A DNA stretch of 64,000 nt from Acytostelium subglobosum LB1 (taxonomy: Eukaryota > Evosea > Eumycetozoa > Acytosteliales > Acytosteliaceae). The translations under genes were made by a program, and so were the position numbers. Location: contig NW_012236522.1 in NCBI RefSeq assembly GCF_000787575.1, positions 806,001-870,000 of the forward strand, written 5' to 3'. Positions within the stretch are counted from its first letter, which is position 1; every line of letters starts with the position of its first letter. This document shows positions 57,267 to 64,000 of the stretch, one piece after another. The notes below the pieces were generated by a model that saw only the letters and a program-made list of their open reading frames with translations, searched no databases and was not told where the DNA came from.

Positions 57267-58877
57267 ATGAATGACATTGATGCTGAAGTAGTAGCTGCAG
57301 CATGCTGTGGCGCAATGGACATGAAGACAGATTGTTTATGTTATGATTGCAAGTTGGTATTATGTAAATCATGTTTGGAAAGAGATCATGTTGGCCACAA
57401 GACAGACAATGTGGAGATTATTAGAGAGAGTCTGTCGAATAAGGAGACCAAAGTATTCGAACGAATGGATCTGTGGTGCATGCCAAGATTGAACCATCTG
57501 TGGCGCACTCTGAAGCAATGTGTCACGTCACATCAATCGTTGCAGCATACGCACTCGGATCTAACGCAACACTTTGAACATCTGATCAAGGTTATCATCA
57601 CACAAGAGCACAAGATCAAGACACCCATCACCGATCAGTTGTCACGCGTTCAAACAACCATCAAAGACATCTTGAACGAGATACGAGACATCAATCAAAT
57701 TGTCAACATGGAGGGTGCCTCCGTGGACGGTGGCCGTGGCGACGACCCCTACGACGACATGTCTGAACTGATCGAATCGATTGCATCATGTGACTCAATC
57801 GAGCAGTTCATCAACAGTACACATAAGATTGATGATCAATCATCAGAGAAAGAAGGACTTAGTGATAATGAACTGCTGAATATGATCGCAGCTCATATCA
57901 AACACATGCGACTTGTTCGATACGGTGCGGCATCCAGACCTCAAGAGTATCGTGTCGACACTGATGTCGCCAAGCTGGACGGCATAAGGAAACAGATTGA
58001 ATCATGCTTCAAACTAATAACAACATCATCAAGACGATCCGATGGCGAAGACGCTCAAACAAAATCAAACATTCTGTCGATAAAGGGCAGAGAGTGCTCG
58101 ATGTACTCATTGGCAACGACCAAGTGGCAATCGATTGGCAATGTGTTTGACCGAACGTTCAGTGGCGTGTACACCTCGGTCGTGCACGCTCGTGGCCATG
58201 TCTATGTGTTTGGCGGATTGGACGCACCAACCACCTATTCGCGCTACTCACTCGCAGACCAACTTTGTCAGCACACCACCATCGCCGATGTCAGTGGCGG
58301 CCAATCGATTTCTGCGTGCTACGATGGCGACAGACTCATCTACCTCGTGGGAGGCTCGATCAACAACCGATACTTGGATCGCGTGGATGTCTTTGACATT
58401 GACACGCAAAGGTTCAGACATGTTGGCCAACTACCGTACGGGCTCACATTCCCTCAGACATACTTCTACAATGACACGATCATTGTAGTATGTGGAGCCA
58501 TCACAGGTATATTGGAGCATACTGACATACTATCATTCAATATCTACACAAAGACTACTGCGGTGCTCTTCAAGGATGTTCACCGCACCAACTTTGTGAC
58601 GAGTTGCTTCGATGATGATGACAACATATACGTGTTGTCCAAGACTTCGTTCATGCGCTATACACTCTCCACCAAACAAGTTAGCAAGCTCATGATGGGT
58701 CCGACCTATTGCTACTTGTGTCGCATTGAATATGACGACCTGTTTGGAATCGTCTACGTTGGAGGTGGTGGCAACAACTATCGCTACTCTCTCCAAGATG
58801 ACAAATGGACTCGTATCAATGACAATGATCATATCCAAGATCGTTCATGGTATGGAGGTTGTCTGATCCGTCAATAA
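57267..58877 (+). CDS. B-box zinc finger and kelch-like beta-propeller protein
   Basis: Single exon, 536 residues. Residues 12-55 form a B-box finger (CCGAMDMKTDCLCYDC, then LCKSCLERDHVGHKTD). A helical, coiled-coil-like region spans about 60-250. From about residue 290 come repeated kelch-like blades (VYVFGGLDAPTTYSRY, LIYLVGGSINNRY..VDVFDIDT, IIVVCGAITG, IVYVGGGGNNYRYS). There is no RING, so it is not a full TRIM protein. Such B-box/repeat proteins are numerous in dictyostelids and mostly uncharacterised. The GATAGA-rich sequence before ATG 57267 supports this start. Confidence 0.85.
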   Translation: MNDIDAEVVAAACCGAMDMKTDCLCYDCKLVLCKSCLERDHVGHKTDNVEIIRESLSNKETKVFERMDLWCMPRLNHLWRTLKQCVTSHQSLQHTHSDLTQHFEHLIKVIITQEHKIKTPITDQLSRVQTTIKDILNEIRDINQIVNMEGASVDGGRGDDPYDDMSELIESIASCDSIEQFINSTHKIDDQSSEKEGLSDNELLNMIAAHIKHMRLVRYGAASRPQEYRVDTDVAKLDGIRKQIESCFKLITTSSRRSDGEDAQTKSNILSIKGRECSMYSLATTKWQSIGNVFDRTFSGVYTSVVHARGHVYVFGGLDAPTTYSRYSLADQLCQHTTIADVSGGQSISACYDGDRLIYLVGGSINNRYLDRVDVFDIDTQRFRHVGQLPYGLTFPQTYFYNDTIIVVCGAITGILEHTDILSFNIYTKTTAVLFKDVHRTNFVTSCFDDDDNIYVLSKTSFMRYTLSTKQVSKLMMGPTYCYLCRIEYDDLFGIVYVGGGGNNYRYSLQDDKWTRINDNDHIQDRSWYGGCLIRQ

Positions 58878-59034
58878 AGTAATGATCTTGTAGTCAACAG
58901 TAATTTGTGCGAGGGTATATCTGTGCGAGGGTATGTCTGCGGGGGAATGCTGACTTCAAAATTGGAGGGATGTTGGAGAATGAATAGTTAGTTATGTACA
59001 TGTATTAGTAGAGGATAGAGAGAGATAGGAAGAG

Positions 59035-61239
59035 ATGTCTGATGTAAAGGATATATTGGGCATGTCCCAACCAAAGGAGTCGACTTCATCAACAGTCGAC
59101 TCTATATTGAAGAAGAAGAATCAAACACCAAAGAGACCAGGTAATGAATGAATGATCGAATCAATGAATGAATGAATGGTATGATATGACTAACATGTTA
59201 TTATTACTATTAATAGATGGACCTGCTAGAGGTGGTTCAATCATTGAGATATTGCAACAATCATTCTTGAACCTTGAAGGAGAGACATTGTCATTCGCAG
59301 CACCAGTCACTACACAAGCAGGTTTGAAGGAGAAGAGAAAGATCAAGGTTGCATGGGAGCCAAGAGGCATACGCAGCAGCGCAAGAAATGACAACCTCGT
59401 ACTCTATCACTACTCAAAGACGACAGACAAGGTCGAAGGTAGGTAGTCCACTTGGACGAGACAGTAGACTACGACACTCGATCACTTACTCTCCTTTGAC
59501 AGACTACAAGTACTCTCGATTCAACAAGAAGATGGATGTGTTGGTGTATAATGAAGAAGAGTATGACTTGTATCTGCGAGATCCTAATTGGACACGTGAG
59601 GATACTGATCAGTTGCTGGACTTGTGCAAGCGATTCGACACAAGGTTCATCGTTGTATATGATCGCTTTGAGGGCAGTACACCTCGTACTATTGAGGACC
59701 TAAAGGAGCGTTACTACAAGGTACAGTCCAAGCTCGTGGAGCTCAGGACTCGACCTGAGGAAGACCCATATCACAATCCTCTAACAAACTATAGTTTCAA
59801 CAAAGGTATGTCTTTGATGCTGGATGTGTTGAGGATGTACTGCGATACTAACATGTTACTGCAACAGTATACGAGACAGAGAGGAAGGTTCAAGCGGACC
59901 GTCTGTTCCATCTGACGCGAGAGCAGGTGGATGAACAAGACAGGCTAGTAGAGAAGTATCAAGGCATTGAGAAACATTTGTTGAAGCATAGCAAGTATGT
60001 GTCAGTATGGACACCTCACGTGAGGCCAGGTACTAACCTTGGCTTGCCACTCTCTTTCACTCATACAGGACGACCAAATCCATTTACAAGATGGCCAATC
60101 TGGCAATCACCAATGGTCCAATGAAGCATTACAATCAGAATGACGTATCATCTGAATCATCGGTAAGTGCACTGATGGGGAGTGACACTGACGACACATG
60201 TTCACAATCTTACTAACTACACTACGATACGTCTGTGCAGACCAAGAAGAAGAAGAAGAAGAATCAGCCAGAGGGAGGAGAGGACAGGTCAGTGGTGTTG
60301 AGTAATAGACAGACGCAGAGAGTAGAGTCGACGCTGTATGACCTACACATTGGCATGCCATTCAATAATCAGTTGGCCAAACGACTATATAATGACTTGA
60401 AACAGGATATCATCACGCTACTGGATATTCAAAAGTACTACATCGAGAAGAGATACCATTGTGAGATACTCAGGACACAGAAGGAGCACTTGGAGAGGGA
60501 GATCGAGGAGATGAACTTGCCCGCCGAGGCTCTGGCCATTCACGTTGACGAGGAGAATGAGCCGGCAGTCGTTGGAACTGGCGGTAGCAGCGTCTCAATG
60601 GGCGACAACGAATCGGAGCCAACGCCACAGCAACAAGCAACGCCACATCAGCCACAACCACCTACACTATTCCAAATGTACAGCGGAGGAGTAGACATCT
60701 CAGAGTCGTCAGACAATATCTCGCTCTCATCCTCGACGTCCTCGCTCAGGCCCTTGGACGAATCACAATCAACGCCTGGCAGTCACCACAAGTCATCTAC
60801 AAAGAAGAGGGCACACAAGGGTGGTGAAGACCTTACATCGACAAGCTCCACAGACTTGCACGCTGGATCAATCGAATCACCATCATCCTCCACTACCACT
60901 TCCACCTCCTCCACCACCAAGAAGAGGAAGTCCACAAGTGCCAGCAGGAAGAAGCAACACAGCACTACAGACGCCGACGCATCATCGAATGACACTACAA
61001 TCAATGTGGACATTGGCAATGAAGCCGACAATCAGCCACCACTCAAGAAGTCGAGGGCCAGCGCCGGTGCCTCGCCCACCAAAGAGAAGAAAGAGAAGAA
61101 GAAGTCAACCAAGCGATCGAGTAGCAGTGGTGGTAGCAACAACACCAGCAGCGAGAAAGAGAAAGAGAAAAAGAAGAAGAGCAGTAAGGACAGGCTGGCG
61201 CAGTCTTTGCCACCTCCTCCATTCGCCATTCCCAAGTGA
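59035..61239 (+). CDS. DMAP1/SWC4-like chromatin protein
   Basis: SANT-type subunit of the NuA4/TIP60 and SWR1 complexes. Exons are 59035..59140, 59217..59438, 59503..59805, 59868..59994, 60069..60162 and 60241..61239, giving 616 residues with all phases consistent. The DMAP1 landmarks are in order: SDVKDILG at the start, WEPRGIRSSARND, DYKYSRFNKKMDVLVYNEEEY, the SANT part WTREDTDQLLDLCKRFDTRFIVVYDR, then RTIEDLKERYY and RLFHLTREQVDEQ. A C-terminal helix (KRLYNDLKQDIITLLDIQK) aligns to animal DMAP1. A long Ser/Thr/Lys-rich tail is an addition of this lineage. Confidence 0.93.
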
Positions 61240-61435
61240 GCTACTACTAGTAGTTTTATCACATCAACTAAAGTGCGACTTGCTGCTCCCTCATTCACAT
61301 ATTGTCAACTACTCAATTCCAGAGCCAGTCGAATCGATTCTCTTTATTCAATGTTGGGTAACGGGTAAACCTTCTCCAATATACTAGTAAATGAGGAAGA
61401 TCCAAATACCTCACGGCTGTCTATTTAAACTATGG
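61240..61435. other. Convergent intergenic spacer
   Basis: 196 bp between two 3' ends. Nothing notable was seen. Confidence 0.35.
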
Positions 61436-63052
61436 TCATAACTGGACCAAGTCTTGCCCCAGCATGGCCTTGGCAGTCTCGAGCTTGGCAGCGTTGAGGT
61501 CTTTGCAGTAGGCTACGAGCCATCTGGAGACGGCTGCGATATGTTGCTGGACTGTTGATGTGGCGGTGATCTCGTCAAAGAACTTGTAAGCCACTGGGAG
61601 TAACTTGTCTGATTTACAATGATTGAGTTTATCCTCTGAGACATCATTGTTGCAGTAGTCGCTCAAGAACTGGGAGAACTTGCCCCTTGTAACACCTTCC
61701 TGCTTGGCCTTGATCAATGCTTTGATCACGCCAATCGTGACCACCTCCAATCGCTCGAGGAGGACTGCTGAGAACTTCTTGATTCGCTTGAGCGCCTCCA
61801 CAGAGCGTGAGTCGCTGTCATCCTCAATCGAGCCGGCAAGCGCGGCAATTGAATCATCAATGTGCCCGCTCAGGACAAGGCCCCAAACGTCCTTCTCGCT
61901 CTTGAGGAGGGTGTTCTCCTTCTTGGATTGAAGGTGTAGACGTGCCACGCCCATATACCAATCGCACTTGATCTTGTAATGCTTGCCGCTGTCAAACTTG
62001 ATGACAAAGCCTTCAATATGTTTGAGTTCGCGAACAACATTGACCAACTGTGTCATGTTGGTGATCTGGGAGAATGATGGATGTTGCTTGATGTCAATGA
62101 TGCCAATGAATGGTATGTCGTAGTCCAATGCCGATTGCTTCAATCGCTCGTATGGAACATATTCACCAGTTTGAATGTTTCTGATTGAGATCAATCTCAA
62201 GTTGTCCTCTGGGTAGTATAGGATGATCTGTTGATTCTTTGAACTGAACTCAAACAATGGAGTGTACCCATTTGATAACCATTCCAATGCAAACTCATTG
62301 AATCTATGTTTTTGTCCTGTTGCAGCTGCATCCTCTGATGATGTTGTTGCCGTTGATGTGGCGTAGCATGATGTGACGTATGCATCGACCTTTACTGCAA
62401 GATCCGTTGTGGCGCCCTTCTTTGAGCCCCACGACACCGCTCCATTGATCAACAATGGAGTGATCATCGATCCATCAATCTTCTCCATCAATATATAGGG
62501 CTCAGACAAGTCTATCTTGTCCTAAGTATGGTTAAGTTAAGGATAGTGTTAGAGCAAGGACAAGTGGTAGGAGTCTGGGATACATACAGCCTTGGTCTCA
62601 AGCAACTCGTTGACATTGAAGAACTTGTGGAACTTTCGACTGAGGAGCTTGCCTGTGGCCGCGTCAAAGATGATGCCACGACATTCTCTTCGCACTTTGA
62701 GTAGGAATGACTTCTTGGGATCAGTCTCCTTCATTGGATCAGGGAATGAATCATTGCATAGCATGTCATAAGAGAACACTAAAGTACCATCGAATACCTC
62801 CTCCCTGAATCCACGTGCATCCCTAATAGCATCTCTACAATCTTCAACAGTCAAGTTATGAGGGAACATTGTTGAATTTCGTTGGGTGTATAACAATGAC
62901 TCTGCCTCTGCCTCTGCATCTGTTAATGACATTGACAATGTTGCTGCAGCCAATGATGATGTTGTATCCAATTCATCCACTACTACTCCTGTTGTGTTTG
63001 TTGTTGATGTTGTAGTTGATGGGACATTGGTGTCCCCAGGTATATCATCCAT
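61436..63052 (-). CDS. T4 Rnl1-type RNA ligase
   Basis: Joins RNA 5'-phosphate to 3'-OH ends through a Lys-AMP intermediate. Exons are 62588..63052 and 61436..62521, phase 0, giving 516 residues. Nucleotidyltransferase motifs appear in order: ECRGIIFDAATG..LSRKFHKFFNVNE before the active site, motif I MEKIDGSMI (nucleophile Lys), motif IIIa-like PLFEFSSKNQQII, motif IV EGFVIKFDSG and motif V KHYKIKCDWYM. This order, with the KFFN.NE block, is typical of T4 Rnl1 and the yeast tRNA-ligase N-domain. No kinase or phosphodiesterase domain is attached, unlike fungal Trl1. The N-terminal 55 residues are Thr/Asp-rich and disordered. The substrate is unknown. Confidence 0.88.
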
Positions 63053-64000
63053 ATTAATGTGTATATATATCTACAAGTAGTAATAGTAGCAATAGTTTAA
63101 ACAATAAAATGAATGAACAAACGATCTTAATATCTGTCCGATCCTCAGTCCGATCGTGCAAGACCGATAAATTTCCAACTATCCTGGAAAAACATGAGAA
63201 TTGAGTAAAGAAACAAGTTGGACAAAAGCAAACTCAAGTGTAAATGAATGATATAATGACCAATAATAATGGTTGGACAAATGAAGAACAAATATTGATT
63301 GATTGATTGATTGATGGATGTCGATTGTTCATTGAACAGACAGGGAGGATCGTGATCTTATTTAATTGACACTTATCTGTGTCATTGTTACAACAATTCA
63401 ATTGGTCCAAGTCACTCCACATCCACTATCACCACAACCAGTACACACATTCTTATAAGTGTTTGATTGATTGTTTGATTGAGTGTGTAGTAGAAGTATA
63501 AATAGACCCTATGAGGTCCACACAAGTGGTGAACAATCAATCAGTGTGTTGGAATGTGTTTGACAATGTGAATTGATTGACCACTACCACTACACACTTT
63601 CCATCATCATCGTGATGAGGAGGATGGAATATATAACATGTTATAACACCTATATCAGAAACCACCTCTTTGATCGACACCCCCCTCACTACTACTGTAC
63701 ATGGTTGTTTAAACAACATCAATCTTAAATGACAATGCCACCAAGTCGATGAGGGGTAGTGAGTGCATTCAAGGCTGGATGGAACACCCACAGAACAACA
63801 GAGTGCCAACCATTAAGGTGTTAATCAATGAGGGCATAATCCAAATAACCTTATTAACCAACCCAGCCATCTTGGCAACGGACACTTGTGTACTGTGGGC
63901 AAAGTTGATTGATTTGCCTTCCTTCCCTCCCTCCTTTATTCCTTCCATCTCCTTACTCCTCCTTTCATACCCCAATCATTATTATTATTGTTATAATTAT
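63053..64000. other. Intergenic region with short repeats, to window end
   Basis: About 950 bp with (TTGA)n near 63296-63315 and ATTATTATT at the end. One small minus-strand frame (63769..63975) is listed apart. No RNA gene was found. Confidence 0.4.
63769..63975 (-). other. Possible small hydrophobic protein or first exon
   Basis: Within a 68-codon frame, an inner ATG at about 63870 opens a 33-residue segment with one hydrophobic stretch (IWIMPSLINTLMVGTLLF). It could be a tiny membrane protein or the first exon of a gene continuing in introns. No family is recognised. Confidence 0.25.

Overview
This window is nuclear DNA of a dictyostelid social amoeba, or a close amoebozoan relative. It is compact and intron-rich: most introns are 55-110 bp with GT..AG ends. 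Many proteins carry Asn, Gln, Ser/Thr or Asp/Glu homopolymer tracts. Introns are full of sense-oriented TCAT/CAAT/CTCA microsatellites. Several families are typical of dictyostelids: FNIP-repeat F-box protein, NDR kinases, B-box/kelch-like proteins and Crinkler-like NTPase-nucleases. The base composition is clearly less AT-rich than Dictyostelium discoideum, so another dictyostelid lineage is more likely; the species cannot be named from this sequence. Isolated N bases at about 23.16, 33.95, 34.0, 41.10, 41.15 and 41.26 kb mark weak assembly points, and several frame breaks lie beside them.

Region 1 (1-24.8 kb) is ordinary housekeeping sequence. In order it holds the 3' part of a PdxT-type glutaminase (vitamin B6 synthesis), ribosomal protein L12, a UBR1-type N-recognin, imidazolonepropionase (histidine breakdown), a RecQ helicase, a MaoC-fold hydratase, an AMSH-type JAMM deubiquitinase, the UFM1 ligase UFL1, and a second UBR-box ligase (UBR3-like). 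Four of these act in ubiquitin or UFM1 biology. UFL1 and the UBR3-like gene are head to head, only 184 bp apart.

Region 2 (25-37.5 kb) holds a DUF2283-like protein whose 5' structure is unresolved, the PP2A scaffold A subunit, complex III subunit QCR9, an NDR/LATS-family kinase, a GRIP-domain golgin, and an RTN4IP1-like mitochondrial oxidoreductase.

Region 3 (37.5-45 kb) is the accessory part. It has a caspase-like gene with an intact His/Cys pair, an unplaced 83-residue protein, and a Crinkler-like gene (SAM-like header, P-loop NTPase, acidic linker, nuclease-like C-terminus). Next come a stranded ferrochelatase exon, a 0.79 kb element with inverted terminal repeats, and a frame-broken gene with three ILEI/FAM3-like domains fused to a degenerate caspase-like domain.

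Region 4 (45-64 kb) returns to housekeeping genes: COX20, a double zinc-ribbon protein, a two-CBS-domain protein, an F-box/FNIP protein, a B-box/beta-propeller protein, DMAP1/SWC4 and a T4 Rnl1-type RNA ligase. The exception is an ADP-ribosylglycohydrolase gene split by a 2.55 kb DDE transposon with intact-looking ORFs, matching terminal repeats and a near-perfect target duplication.

All exon joins were derived by hand from reading frame, GT/AG sites and family conservation. No homology search was run, so family assignments rest on recognised motifs.
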